A stretch of DNA of 64,000 nucleotides from JAENVU01 sp963756815 (GCA_963756815.1 CAVWPR010000024.1:144799-208798), one strand, 5' to 3'. Counted from the stretch's first letter, positions 9,724 to 21,697 are shown. Translations and numbers: made by a program. Notes: generated by a model not told the origin, from the sequence alone.

Positions 9724-10251
9724 CTACTTGGTCACCTTCACCATCGCGGGCCGGAGCACGCGTCCCTTGAGCCGGTAGCCGGCGCGCATCGTCTCGGCGA
9801 CGGTCGGCTCACCGTCGCCCTCCTCGTGCATCACCGCCTCGTGCTCGTTCGGGTCGAACGGCGCGCCGTCGGCCTCGATGCGCTCGAGGCCGGCGGACTC
9901 GAGGACGCCGACGAGCTGGGTGAACACCAGCTCGACGCCCTTGCGCACGCCGGCGTCGGTCTCGTCGGACAGCTGCGCGAGCGCGGCGTCGAAGCTGTCG
10001 AGCACCGGCAGCAGCTTCTCGACGAGCGACTCGCTCGCGCGCTCGACGATCGCGGTCTCCCGCTTCATCGCCTGCTTGCGGTAGTTCTCGAAGTCGGCCT
10101 GGATCTGCTGGGCGAGCGCACGCATCTCGTTGCGTTCGCCCAACAGACGGTCGAGGTCACCCTCGACGACCGCGGCGGCGTCCGGCTCGGTGTCGACGAC
10201 GCCGTTGTCGTCGACACCGCCAGCCGGTTCGGGGCGCCTCTGCGTCGGACG

Positions 10252-10255
<4 letters not shown>
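9724..10255 (-). CDS. grpE: GrpE nucleotide-exchange factor (frame broken near 10232)
   Basis: GrpE releases ADP from DnaK. The clear part (from 10143) has the coiled coil ADFENYRKQAMKRETAIVERA and the C-terminal beta domain ending KGRVLRPAMVKVTK. Upstream the same frame continues as a normal acidic leader (EPAGGVDDNGVVDTEPDAAAVVEGD) with no start codon. A GTG at 10253-10255 that overlaps the dnaK stop as GTGA joins it if one extra C is removed from the run at 10231-10234. That gives about 176 residues, the expected size. Translational coupling to dnaK fits the operon. Confidence 0.9.
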
Positions 10256-12115
<1,860 letters not shown>

Positions 12116-12179
12116 GGGACTCCTCCAGGGATGTGCAGTGGTGGTCCGGGGGGACCGGTTCGGTTGGGGGGAAGATGTG

Positions 12180-12210
12180 CCTCAAGAATCTTGAGTCGAG
12201 CGTTGACAAC
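12180..12210 (-). promoter_or_regulatory. HAIR-like operator of the dnaK operon
   Basis: The plus strand reads CCTCAAG-AAT-CTTGAGT and, after CGAGCG, TTGACAAC. CTTGAGT is identical to the left arm of the HspR operator CTTGAGT-N7-ACTCAAG, and CCTCAAG matches the right arm at 6 of 7 positions. The arms are in the reversed order and 3 bases apart. The word GTTGACAAC (12202-12210) recurs in the clpB upstream repeat. It sits about 65-95 bases before the dnaK ATG. HspR binding is an inference. Confidence 0.55.
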
Positions 12211-12289
12211 TTTCTAGTCCGGGGCGATATTCCCGGCCGAATCGTCGACACTTTCGCCCGGCGACCCGCTGGGCCTAGATTCCCGGCCC

Positions 12290-12715
12290 ATGCCGCGCAA
12301 CGACGCCTTTCTCGGGCACCTCTCGGAGGTTCCCCTGTTCTCCGCCCTCTCCCGCAAGGAGCTCGCCCTCGTCGCCCGTCGGGCCGAGGACGTGCAGGTC
12401 GACGCCGGCCGGGTGCTCGTGAGCGAGGGGGCCACGGGCGCGGAGTTCTTCGTGATCCTCTCGGGCACCGCCAAGGTCTCGCGTCGGGGCCGCAAGGTCG
12501 CGACGCTCGGCCCGGGCGCGGCCTTCGGTGAGCTCGCCCTGCTCGACAAGGCGCCGCGCAACGCGACCGTCACCGCCGAGACGCCGATGGAGCTCGTCGT
12601 GCTCGGTCAGCGCGAGTTCGGCGGCGTGCTCGACGAGGTGCCCGGGGTGGCGCGCAAGCTGCTCACCGGGATGGCGCGCCGGTTGCGCGAGGCCGACGCG
12701 CACTCCGTCCAGTAG
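12290..12715 (+). CDS. stand-alone cyclic-nucleotide-binding domain protein
   Basis: The 141-residue product is a single cNMP-binding (Crp N-terminal type) domain. Residues about 16-120 form the jelly roll, with GAEFFVILSGTAKVSRRG and the phosphate-binding cassette FGELALLDKAPRNATVTAE, which keeps the Glu and Arg that contact cyclic nucleotide in the family. There is no helix-turn-helix, so it is not a full Crp-type regulator. Homologous single-domain proteins are common in actinobacteria, with roles often unknown. It is divergent from dnaK. A TAGATT box lies 9 bases before the ATG, suggesting a nearly leaderless transcript. Confidence 0.85.
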   Translation: MPRNDAFLGHLSEVPLFSALSRKELALVARRAEDVQVDAGRVLVSEGATGAEFFVILSGTAKVSRRGRKVATLGPGAAFGELALLDKAPRNATVTAETPMELVVLGQREFGGVLDEVPGVARKLLTGMARRLREADAHSVQ

Positions 12716-12722
12716 CCGGCGC

Positions 12723-13799
12723 GTGCCCGGCACGCGCCCCGTCGTCGACCGACCGATCCGCGTCGGCGTCGTCGGTCTCGGTCAGATCGCCGAGCTGATG
12801 CTCCCCGCGTACCTCGCGCGGGACGACGTGACGATCGTCGGCGCGTGCGACCGCGATCCCGAGCGCCTCACGCGGTGGCGACCCGATCTGCCCGACGCCG
12901 TGCTCGCGAGCGAGGTCTCCGACGTCCTCGCCGCCGCGCCCGACGTCGTCGACGTGCTCGTGCCGACCCCGCTGCACACCGAGGTCGCACTCCCGATCAT
13001 CGAGGCCGGCTTCGCCGTCCAGCTGCAGAAGCCCGTCGCGCGCTCGCTCGAGGACTGCCGGCGGCTCACGGACGCGGCGCGTGCGAGCGGCGCGACGCTG
13101 CGCATCCTCGAGGACTACGTGTACTTCCCGCCGCTCGTGCAACTTCGCGAGGTGGTGCGGTCGGGTGAGATCGGCGATCCCGTCGGCGTGCACATGAAGA
13201 TCGTGAACACCGGGCGTGGTGGCTGGGACGTCCTCCCGCAGAGCTACGTGTGGCAGTTCGAGCAGACCCGCGACGGGCGCGGCATGCTCGTCTTCGACCA
13301 CGGGTGGCACCAGCTGGCCGTCGCGATCTGGCTCTTCGGTCCGATCACGCGCATCTTCGGCTGGATCGGCGCGACCGAGGTGGCGCCGGGCTACGCCCTC
13401 GACGCGCCCGCGTCGCTCGTCTGGGAGCACGCGACCGGGCTGCGGGGCGGGCTCGACCTCACCCTCGCGCCCGACACGTACTTCCGGTCCGACTTCTACT
13501 CGTGCGACGAACGGGTCGAGGTGACCGGCGCGCGTGGCTCGGTGCGGTGCAACCGCATCTCCGCGGCGGGACGCCAGGAACCGTCGGTCGTGGTGTACCG
13601 CGACGGCGAGACCCGCGAGCTCCATGCCCTGCCCGACCGCGGTGACGCCGGGTTCGCGGCCTCGGCCGCCGCGATGGTGGCGCACCTCCGCGGTGACGCA
13701 CCGGTCCCCGATCTCGACGTCGACACGACCGAATCCGTCATGCGGGCCCTCATCGGCGCGCTCGACTCGGCCCGCCTCGGCCGTCCGGTCACACTCTGA
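12723..13799 (+). CDS. Gfo/Idh/MocA-family oxidoreductase
   Basis: NAD(P)-dependent dehydrogenase of the sugar/inositol oxidoreductase family. The substrate cannot be told from sequence. The Rossmann motif GVVGLGQIAELMLPAY is at about residues 11-26. The family dinucleotide-fold region includes VDVLVPTPLHTEVALP and the catalytic-type EKP-like loop appears as LQKPVARSLEDC (about 101-112). I start at GTG 12723, just before the Rossmann strand. An upstream in-frame extension overlaps the preceding gene in another frame and is not similar to the family. The product is 358 residues and intact. It starts 7 bases after the cyclic-nucleotide-binding gene, so they may be cotranscribed. Confidence 0.87.
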   Translation: MPGTRPVVDRPIRVGVVGLGQIAELMLPAYLARDDVTIVGACDRDPERLTRWRPDLPDAVLASEVSDVLAAAPDVVDVLVPTPLHTEVALPIIEAGFAVQLQKPVARSLEDCRRLTDAARASGATLRILEDYVYFPPLVQLREVVRSGEIGDPVGVHMKIVNTGRGGWDVLPQSYVWQFEQTRDGRGMLVFDHGWHQLAVAIWLFGPITRIFGWIGATEVAPGYALDAPASLVWEHATGLRGGLDLTLAPDTYFRSDFYSCDERVEVTGARGSVRCNRISAAGRQEPSVVVYRDGETRELHALPDRGDAGFAASAAAMVAHLRGDAPVPDLDVDTTESVMRALIGALDSARLGRPVTL

Positions 13800-13930
13800 G
13801 CCGCCCGGACGTTCCGGAGGAGATCGCGCACCGCCCGGACCCGAGACTCCGGCTCCGGACCGCGGGCGCTCCGGCTCAGCCTCGTTCCGGACACGTGGCC
13901 TTCGCGCTGGGTTCCACTAACTTGCGCGCC

Positions 13931-16167
13931 GTGAACTGGCGCCGGATGGTCCCCAAGCCACACCAAGTCGTGCTCGTCATCGGCGTGCTCGCCGCCCTGG
14001 GCACGCTCGCGTCGGGCCTCGCGCCCGAGATCACCGGATGGCACGACGACTCCACCGTCGCCCGTGAGGTCTTCCTCAACATCCCGTCGGGACTCGAGGT
14101 CGCGTTCTACCTGACGGTGGCGACGGGGCTGTTCGTCGTCGCCTGGCTCACGTCGCTCCGGGTCCGCAACTACGAGCGCGGCAAGCCCGACAACCGTCGC
14201 ACCAACCGCGGCAACGTCCACCGGCGCATGCGGGACTTCCGGCGCGGCGTCTGGATGCGCACGCTGCTCCGGGACCCGGCCGCGGGCGTCATGCACTCGA
14301 TGATCTACTTCGGCTTCCTCGTGCTGTTCATCGTCACGGTGATCCTCGAGATCGACCACCAGCTGCCGGACTCGCTCAAGTTCCTGCACGGCCGCACCTA
14401 CCAGGCGTACGCGTTCACGGCCGACCTGTTCGGCGTGGTCTTCCTCGTCGGCATCGGCTGGGCGTTCGTGCGGCGCTACGCGCAGCGCCCGTACCGAATC
14501 CGCATCAAGACCAAGCCCGAGCACCTCGTGATCCTCACGACGTTCGCGATCATCGGGGTGTCCGGGTTCGTCACCGAGGGCTTCCGCATCGCCGCGCTGC
14601 GCGGCGCCGCCGGCCCGGGCGCGAACTTCGAGAAGTGGTCCTTCGTCGGCTGGGCCTTCTCGTCGCTCTTCGACGGCTGGCACGTCCAGACGCTGCTCGA
14701 CCTGCACCGCTGGGCGTGGACCGCGCACGTCATCGCGTTCCTCGCGTTCCTCGTCATCCTGCCCACCACGATGCTGCGGCACATGATCACGAGCCCGATG
14801 AACATGTACCTGAAGGACCGGCCGCGCCCGAAGGGCGCGATGCGCGAGATGCCGAACCTGATGGAGACCGAGCTCGAGACGTTCGGCGCCTCGACCGTCG
14901 AGGACTTCACGTGGAAGCAGCTCTTCGACACCGACGCGTGCACCATCTGCGGGCGCTGCACGTCGGTGTGCCCTGCGCACGCCACCGGCAAGCCGCTCGA
15001 CCCGCGCGAGATCGTGAACAAGACGGGCGAGGTGATGGCGCTCACCGGCACGCCGCCGGTGTCGCCCCCGATCGGGATCGACCGCGAGATCACCGTGACC
15101 GCCGACAGCCTCTTCGAGCGGATCACCGCCGAGGAGCTGTGGTCGTGCACCTCGTGCAAGGCCTGTGACGAGATCTGCCCGGTCAACATCGAGATCCTCG
15201 ACAAGATCCTCGACATGCGCCGGTACCTCTCGCTGATGGAGAGCAACTTCCCGGCGAGCCTCGGCAACGTGTACCGCTCGATGGAGAACAGCGGGAACGT
15301 CTACGGCATGAACCAGGGCGAGCGCGGCGACTGGGCCGAGCGCTCGAGGGCGTCGACATCGTGGAGCCGGGCGGGGCCTTCGACCACGAGTACCTGTACT
15401 GGGTCGGCTGCGCGGGCAGCTTCGACGACCGCAACAAGAAGACGAGTCGCGCCATGGCCAAGCTGCTCCAGCGCGCCGGGATCGACTTCGCCATCCTCGG
15501 TCCGAGCGAGATGTGCACCGGCGACAGCGCCCGCCGCTCGGGCAACGAGTACATCTTCCAGATGCTGGCGATGCAGAACATCGAGACGCTCGACGGCCTC
15601 GGCGTGCAAGAAGATCATCACGCAGTGCCCGCACTGCTTCAACACGCTGAAGAACGAGTACCCCCAGCTCGACGGGCACTACGAGGTGATCCACCACTCG
15701 GAGCTCCTGATGCAGCTGATCTCCGACGGCCGCCTGTCGATGGCCGGGGCCTCGCTCGCGGAGCGGGTCACGTACCACGACTCCTGCTACCTCGGTCGCC
15801 ACAACGACGTGTACCTCGCGCCGCGCAACGTGATCGGCTCGCTCGCCGGCATCGACATCGTCGAGATGCCGCGCAACGGCACGCGGGGCATGTGCTGCGG
15901 CGCCGGTGGCGCGCGCATGTGGATGGAGGAGACCATCGGCAAGAAGGTCAACACCGAGCGCGCCCAGGAGGCCATCGCCACCGGCGCCGAGCGCATCGCG
16001 GTCGCGTGCCCCTTCTGCTACGTGATGATGGACGACGGCGTGAAGGGCGAGGGCAAGGACGAGGAGGTGATGGTCTCGGACATCGCCGAGGTCGTCCTCG
16101 AGGCCCTCGAGCGCGAGCCGCGAGGCCCCCGCCCCGGTCACCGCCGAACTTCCCCGGCGGCGTCTGA
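13931..16167 (+). CDS. EtfD-like membrane Fe-S oxidoreductase (two frame breaks)
   Basis: Probably passes electrons from electron-transfer flavoprotein (fatty-acid oxidation) to menaquinone, like mycobacterial EtfD (Rv0338c). The N-terminus has about five to six membrane spans. Two 4Fe-4S motifs follow: CTICGRCTSVCP (about residue 337) and CTSCKACDEICP (about 406). Two CCG domains, as in heterodisulfide reductase HdrD, come next (CPHCFNTLKNEYP, YHDSCYLGRHNDVYL, MCCGAGGARMW, ACPFCYVMMDDG). One G is missing near 15345 (DWAEALEGVDI) and one C is extra near 15608 (GVKKIITQ). The 3' end is uncertain: a further shift near 16125 would give the TGA at 16165. GTG 13931 fits a leaderless start, and an in-frame GTG at 13895 is possible. 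Confidence 0.85.
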
Positions 16168-16786
16168 CGTCCGCCGATCGCGGCGTGATCAGCCGCGCGA
16201 GCTCGGCGTGGCGGAAGCAGTCGACGGTGTGGTCGTTCACCATGCCCATCGCCTGCATCAGCGCGTACATCGTGGTCGGGCCGACGAAGCGGAAACCGCG
16301 GCGCTTGAGGTCCTTGCTCAGCGCGGTCGAGAGGTCGGTCGTCGCCGGGAGGTCGCGCCATCCGGCGCCGGCGGTGCTGACGATCGGCACGACCGTCGAC
16401 GAACGACCAGAGGTAGTCGGCGAAGTCGCCCCGCCCTCGCCTGCCCGCTCACGCTCGAGCCCGAGCAGCGCCTGCGCGTTGTCGACCACCGACGTGACCT
16501 TGGCGCGGTTGCGCACGATGCGCGGGTCGAGCAGGAGCTTCTCCACTCGGGCATCGGTGAACCGCGCGACCTTCGCCGGGTCGAAGCCGGCGAAGCAGGC
16601 GCGGTAGCCCTCGCGCTTGTTCAGGATCGTGCGCCACGAGAGCCCGGCCTGCGCGCCCTCGAGGCTCAGCTTCTCGAAGAGGCGCACGCGGTCGTGCTGG
16701 GGCACGCCCCACTCGGCGTCGTGGTAGGCGACCATGACCGGGTCCTCGCCCGCCCAGGCGCACCGCCGGGGCGCGACCCGGCCCAC
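16138..16786 (-). CDS. tag: DNA-3-methyladenine glycosylase I (frame breaks)
   Basis: Removes 3-methyladenine from alkylated DNA to start base-excision repair. Signatures of the family: RCAWAGEDPVMVAYHDAEWG at the start, GAQAGLSWRTILNKREGYR (about 43-61), and GFRFVGPTTMYALMQAMGM, with DHTVDCFRH near the end, which supplies zinc-binding Cys/His in this family. Two compensating shifts lie at about 16425 and 16395; the true frame between them reads DFADYLWSFVDG. The C-terminal end is unclear: no stop follows in frame, and TGA 16138-16140 would be used after one more single-base shift. GTG 16784-16786 lies one base after the dcd stop. Confidence 0.85.
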
Positions 16787-16787
16787 C

Positions 16788-17362
16788 TCACGCCTCGTCG
16801 CGGAAGTTGAGGTAGTAGCGACTCGGCGTCGGGCCGCGCTGGCCCTGGTACTTCGAGCCCTTCTCGGTGCTCCCGTACGGGTGCTCGGCGGCCGTGGTCA
16901 TCTCGAAGAAGCTGATCTGGCCGATCTTCATGCCGGGATAGAGCGCGATCGGCAGGTTCGCGACGTTGCTCAGCTCGAGCGTGAGGTGGCCGTCCCAGCC
17001 GGCGTCGACGAATCCCGCGGTCGAGTGGATCAGCAGACCGAGCCGACCCGAGGCTCGACTTCCCCTCGAGCCGGGCGACGAGGTCGTCCGGCAACCCCAC
17101 CCGCTCGAGCGTCGAGCCGAGGACGAACTCGCCCGGGTGCAGGATGAACGCACCGCCCTCGCCGACCTCGACGATCTCGGTGAGGTCCTCCTGCGGCTCC
17201 TTCGGATCGATGTAGGGCGTGGTGTCGTTGCGGAACACGCGGAAGTACCGGTCGATCCGCAGGTCGACCGAGGACGGCTGCACGGCGCGGTCGTCGAGCG
17301 GGTCGACGACGATGCGACCCGGAGGCGAGCGCGTCGCGGATGGACCGATCGGACAGGATCAC
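16788..17362 (-). CDS. dcd: dCTP deaminase (two frame breaks)
   Basis: Deaminates dCTP on the route to dTMP. The motif KSSLGRLGLLIHSTAGF matches the actinobacterial type that makes dUMP directly. The N-terminus VILSDRSIRDALAS begins at GTG 17360-17362. Two single-base insertions, each in a GGG run (about 17325 and 17050), break the frame. Removing both gives 190 residues, the typical length for mycobacterial Dcd. QPSSVDLRIDRYFRVF and the C-terminal KYQGQRGPTPSRYY are family hallmarks. tag follows at once on the same strand. Confidence 0.92.
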
Positions 17363-17686
17363 GGCGGCGCACTCTAGCGACGCGGTTCGCGACGCCGCGG
17401 GTGACGCAGTCCGTGCCACGAACGCGTCGTCGTAGGGCGCGCGACTCATTGTGGGCATTGCGGCGAGAAATGCCGCTTCCCGCCTAGAAGGGCCCCTCCG
17501 CCGTCCGCGAAACTGCGATCGCATGGTGGCGAACGTCGAGATCGCGTGCGGGACGACACCGACCGCGCGAATTTCCCAGACGTTTGCCACGAGTCGTGGC
17601 AGGTACTGCTCCAATTGCGCTAGATTGTCCGCTTCGTCCGATCCGGTCCCACCGGGTCGGACCTCGGGGCACACGGGAGGCACACA
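17363..17686. other. 324-base intergenic region with a palindrome
   Basis: No gene seen. TGCCACGA-G-TCGTGGCA (17585-17601) is a perfect 8-base-arm inverted repeat 86 bases before the secreted-protein start, and a TAGATT box follows at 17621-17626. It may hold the promoter and an operator for that gene. The divergent dcd start is at the left edge. Confidence 0.5.
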
Positions 17687-20176
17687 GTGAAGCGAGTTCG
17701 CACGCGGTTCGGCGCCGCGCTGGCGGCGATGACCATCGGCGCATCCGCGCTGGTCGCCATGGGAGGCACGGCCCACGCCGTCACGAGCAACCCGCCGAAC
17801 CCCCAGCTGACCTTCGCCGGCACGCAGACGTCGCACCCGTTCCCCGGCGCGCCCGGGACCGCGAGCGACATCGAGGGCCTCGGCTACGTCCCGAGCGACA
17901 CCTCGATGTGGGTCGCCGACGACAACGCCGACCGGGTCTGGGAGATCAACCCCACGACCGGCGCGTACAGGAGCCAGCTCAGGGGCGGCAGCGGCGGCAC
18001 CGACTTCCTCGACCGCGACCAACGAGAGCTCCGGCCTCACCTGCGGCGCCACGGTCGACCCGACCTACCTCGCTGCCGACGGCGTGACCCCGATCGACAC
18101 CGCGGCGCTCGAGTGCCTCAGCCGCACCGATGACTTCGAGTCGGTCGTCTACGACCCGAGCGGCGACGTGCTCTACGTGACCTCCGGGAACTGCTGCAAC
18201 GCGGGCCTGCCGACGGTCTACTACTGGGACAACTCCGGGCCGCCGCCGGTCCTGAAGTCGAAGGCCTACCCCTTCAACCCGACGGTGTGGAAGCTCACCC
18301 GAGTCGGGGGACACTTCACGCCCACCAGCTGGCAGGCGCTGCCCGAGGGCGAGGACCCGACCGCCGCGGGCTGGCGGCCGGGCACCGGGATGTACTACGG
18401 CAAGAACGGCTACCTGCGCACGTACGACTTCGCCACGAACGCGCATCGGCTCGAAGATCACCTCGGGGTTGCCCAGCAACATCGTCGGCGTCGACTTCAC
18501 CGACGCGAGCACTGCGTTCATCACCACCGCCACGAAGGACACGTCGACGGGCCGCACCACCGCGACCTCCGACTCGACGGTCCAGCAAGTACACCGTTCG
18601 ACGGCAGCAGACGTTCACGCGCGTGACCGGACTGGACGTTCCCGCTCAAGAGCGTCGGCAATCCGGCGAACATCGACCAGGCCGGCATGATCGACGCCCG
18701 GGACCTCGCCGTCGTCGGCGACACGTTCTACGTGAGCGACGGCTACGACTTCCGCGCCAGCGGTGACCACCCGATCTACGTGTACACGCTGGGCTCGGCA
18801 CCGACGGTCGCGTCCTTCACCTCGCTCCAGCAGCCCGCGCCGGCCCTGTACACGGTGCAGTTCACCGACACGACCGTGCCGGCCGGTGTCTCGACCACCC
18901 CGCCGACCAGTTGGGCGTGGGACTTCGACGACAACGGCACCACCGACGCCACGACCCCGAACCCGGTCCACGCGTTCAACGCGCCGGGCACGTACCACGG
19001 TCAAGCTCACGGTCACGAACGCCGCGGGTCCGCTCTCGGTCACCGCAGCCGGTCGTCGGTGACCGGCCCGAAGCTGGAGCCTTCGAGACGCTGCAACGCG
19101 GCGAGCCAGTTCGGCGGCGGCAACGCGCTGATGCCGTACGGCGCGCAGATCCAGGCCTTCTACGCCGACAGCGCCCACGGCTCGCTCGGGCACTCCTGGC
19201 GGGACGGCACCCGCTGGAACGTCGAGGTCCTGGACGGCGCCGGGAAGAACACCAACGACTCGGTCGGCAAGTTCGTCACCGCCATCCAGTACGGCGCCCA
19301 GATCCAGCTGCTCTACTCGGACGCCACGACCCACACGTTGCGGCACGCCTGGTGGGACGGCATCCGCTGGAACTTCGAGACGCTCGACGGTGCCGGCGGC
19401 GCCAACGGCCGGACCACCCACGCGGTCGGCGGCGGGACGATCTCGTTCCGTCAGTCGGCGCCCAGGTGCAGACGTTCTACTCCGACGACACCGACCCACA
19501 CGCTGCGCCACGCCTGGTGGGACGGCATCCGCTGGAACTTCGAGAACCTCACCGGCGCATCGACGCCTGCCGTCGTCCGGTACCTACGTCGCATCCACCC
19601 AGGTGGGCTCGACGCTGCACGTCGCTCTACAAGACCGTCCGCCGGTGACCTCGAGCGCTCCTGGTACGACGGCGCCGCTGGCACAACCAGACCGTCGACG
19701 GCGCCGGTGGCGTCGGCGGCCACACGAGCCACGCGGTCGGCGACTACGTCGTCGCTCATCCCGTCGGGCACGGGGCTCGACGCGTTCTACCGGGACGCGG
19801 ACAGCTCGTCGCTCCGGCACGCGAAGCTGAGCGGCAGCACCTGGAGCTTCGAGACGCTCGACGGCACGGGCGGCAGCATCTCCGGCCACACGAACAACGA
19901 CGTCGGCACGCAGATCGCCGCGATCGGCTACGGCGGTGGCCTGCACGTGATCTACCACGACAGCACGACGGGCGCGCGTCCAGCGTCACGCGTGGTTCGA
20001 CACCGCCGGCTGGCACGTCGAGGTGCTCGACGGCGTCGGCTCGCTCAAGCCCGGTGCGTCCTCGAGCAGCGAACACCGGCCTGTCCAACGCCATGATGGT
20101 GTTCAACGGTCAGCTGCACGTCACGTACTTCGATGCGGCCAACGGCGGCCAGTTCCGCCACTCGTTCTTCGCCTGA
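17687..20176 (+). CDS. secreted PKD-domain and propeller-repeat protein (multiple frame breaks)
   Basis: Exported protein of unknown role. A signal peptide (KRVRTRFGAALAAMTIGASA, cleavage near AHA-VT) follows GTG 17687, with GGGAGG 6 bases upstream. Next is a beta-propeller-like region (DIEGLGYVPSDTSMWVADD), then a PKD domain (TSWAWDFDDNGTTDATTPNP). The C-terminal part has at least six repeats of about 45-60 residues built on YGAQIQxFYxD and LRHAWWDGIRWNFETLDG, like bacterial lectin-type or tectonin-like propellers. Frame shifts occur near 18010, 18450, 18580, 19000, 19070, 19450, 19560, 19640 and 19980. The last segment ends GGQFRHSFFA at TGA 20174. It may bind surface glycans. Confidence 0.7.
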
Positions 20177-20201
20177 GCCGCTGATCCGACTGCGCTTCGG
20201 A

Positions 20202-20236
20202 CGACACGACCCCGGGCCCGGCCCGGGGTCGTGTCG
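20202..20236 (+). terminator. strong hairpin terminator
   Basis: A perfect 15-bp stem, CGACACGACCCCGGG (20202-20216) against CCCGGGGTCGTGTCG (20222-20236), with a 5-base loop. It lies 26 bases after the secreted-protein stop. There is no T run, as is common in GC-rich actinobacteria. Confidence 0.75.
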
Positions 20237-20291
20237 CGTCCGGTCCCGCACCGGAGCGTCTCGACGGTCGCCGCGTATGCTCACGGGTCCC

Positions 20292-20365
20292 GCGGGTGTA
20301 GTTCAGAGGCAGAACATCAGCTTCCCAAGCTGAGAACGCGAGTTCGATTCTCGTCACCCGCTCCA
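20292..20365 (+). tRNA. tRNA-Gly (anticodon CCC)
   Basis: A 7-bp acceptor stem GCGGGTG/CACCCGC closes a cloverleaf. The anticodon stem TCAGC/GCTGA has loop TTCCCAA, giving anticodon CCC, and the T arm is GCGAG-TTCGATT-CTCGT. The discriminator is T and the CCA end is encoded (20363-20365). It reads glycine codon GGG. Confidence 0.96.
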
Positions 20366-20394
20366 CGTCCGGCCACCGGCGCGAGACTCCGACG

Positions 20395-21324
20395 ATGGCA
20401 TGGGCACCCGACCGCGACGCCCTGCGCGGACGCGTGGCGGTCGTCGCGGGCGCGACCCGCGGTGCAGGGCGGGGCATCGCCGCTGCCCTCGGGGAAGCGG
20501 GCGCGACCGTGATCTGCACCGGCCGGTCCAGCGCGACCGGGACCCTGCGCTCCGACTACGACCGGCCCGAGACGATCGAGGAGACCGCGGCGCTCGTGAC
20601 CGATCTCGGCGGGACGGGGGTCGCGGTTCCCGTCGACCACCTCGAGCCCGACCAGGTCGCCGACCTCGCGGCGCGCGTGGAGGCCGACCACGGCCGCCTC
20701 GACGTCCTCGTGAACGACATCTGGGGCGGCGAGGTCCTGAAGGGCGGCCCCGCCGACTGGAACACGCCGATCTGGGAGCACGACCTCGACGCGGGCCTGC
20801 GCATCCTGCGCCTGGCCGTCGAGACGCACCTCGTCACGTCGCACCACCTGCTGCCGTTGCTGATCCGGCGACCGGGCGGCCTCGTCGTCGAGGTCACCGA
20901 CGGCACCACCGCCCACAACGCGGCCCGGTACCGGATCTCGGTCTTCTACGACCTCGCCAAGGTGGCCGTGAACCGGCTCGCCTTCTCGCAGGGTCACGAG
21001 CTCGCGCCGCACGGCGCCACGGCCGTCGCCATCACCCCCGGTTGGCTCCGGTCGGAGATGATGCTGGAGGCGTTCGGGACGACGGAGGCCGACTGGCGCA
21101 ACGCCGTCGGCGTGACCGCCCCGCCCGACTTCGCGCAGTCGGAGTCGCCGCGGTTCGTGGGCCGCGCGGTGGCTGCGCTCGCGGCCGACCCGGATCGGGC
21201 CCGCTGGAACGGGCGGTCGGTCGACTCGGGCTCGCTCGGTCGGGAGTACGGGTTCACCGACGTCGACGGCACGCAGCCCGACATCTGGCCGATCATCGAG
21301 GCGGCCGACCCTCCCGGCGCCTGA
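20395..21324 (+). CDS. short-chain dehydrogenase/reductase
   Basis: NAD(P)-dependent oxidoreductase; substrate unknown. The 309-residue product has the nucleotide-binding motif GATRGAGRGIAAALGEAG (about 19-36) and the loop NDIWGG in place of the usual NNAG. The active-site Tyr-Lys pair is YDLAKVAVNRLAFSQG (about 184-199). TPGWLRSEMM follows the usual post-active-site PG motif. ATG 20395 lies 30 bases after the tRNA, with no strong ribosome-binding site. The frame is intact. Confidence 0.88.
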   Translation: MAWAPDRDALRGRVAVVAGATRGAGRGIAAALGEAGATVICTGRSSATGTLRSDYDRPETIEETAALVTDLGGTGVAVPVDHLEPDQVADLAARVEADHGRLDVLVNDIWGGEVLKGGPADWNTPIWEHDLDAGLRILRLAVETHLVTSHHLLPLLIRRPGGLVVEVTDGTTAHNAARYRISVFYDLAKVAVNRLAFSQGHELAPHGATAVAITPGWLRSEMMLEAFGTTEADWRNAVGVTAPPDFAQSESPRFVGRAVAALAADPDRARWNGRSVDSGSLGREYGFTDVDGTQPDIWPIIEAADPPGA

Positions 21325-21336
21325 CGGGCCGGGTCC

Positions 21337-21618
21337 TCAGGTGGTGAGGGAGGCGATCCCGGCGATCATCATCACGAACCCGAGCGAGCAGAACGCCACC
21401 GAGCGGGCGAGCGGGACCTGCACGAGCTCGCCCTCACGGGTCCGGCCGGCGGCGACCGCGCGGCTCGCGCCCTTGACCTTCGCGCTGCGCGCGCCCGCGG
21501 TGACGGCACGGCGGTCGGCGTCACGCTTGCGTCGCAGGAGTGCGAGCCCGTGGGCCACGAAGAGCGCCGCTCCCAGCGCGACCACCAGCTCCCGCAGCAC
21601 CTCGTCGTAGAAGCTCAC
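21337..21618 (-). CDS. small two-span membrane protein
   Basis: I do not recognise a family. From GTG 21616-21618 the frame codes for 93 residues: an N-terminal span (LVVALGAALFVAHGLALL), a basic cytoplasmic loop rich in Arg and Lys, and a C-terminal span (SVAFCSLGFVMMIAGIASL). It converges on the SDR gene with a 12-base gap and is divergent from nucS. An upstream in-frame extension to 21729 is possible but lacks support. Confidence 0.65.
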   Translation of the reverse strand: MSFYDEVLRELVVALGAALFVAHGLALLRRKRDADRRAVTAGARSAKVKGASRAVAAGRTREGELVQVPLARSVAFCSLGFVMMIAGIASLTT

Positions 21619-21697
21619 TGCGCCAGGGTACGGTCGCGATTCGGTCCGAACCCACCGCGCCGGCCCGCCCGGCGGGTCGCACGCGCGAACATCTGCC

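Noticed and set aside
13496..16786. A 1096-residue minus-strand reading frame
   Set aside because: Only its first 200 residues (Tag) are real. The rest is antisense to the EtfD-like gene and the Gfo/Idh gene and arises from GC-rich codon bias.
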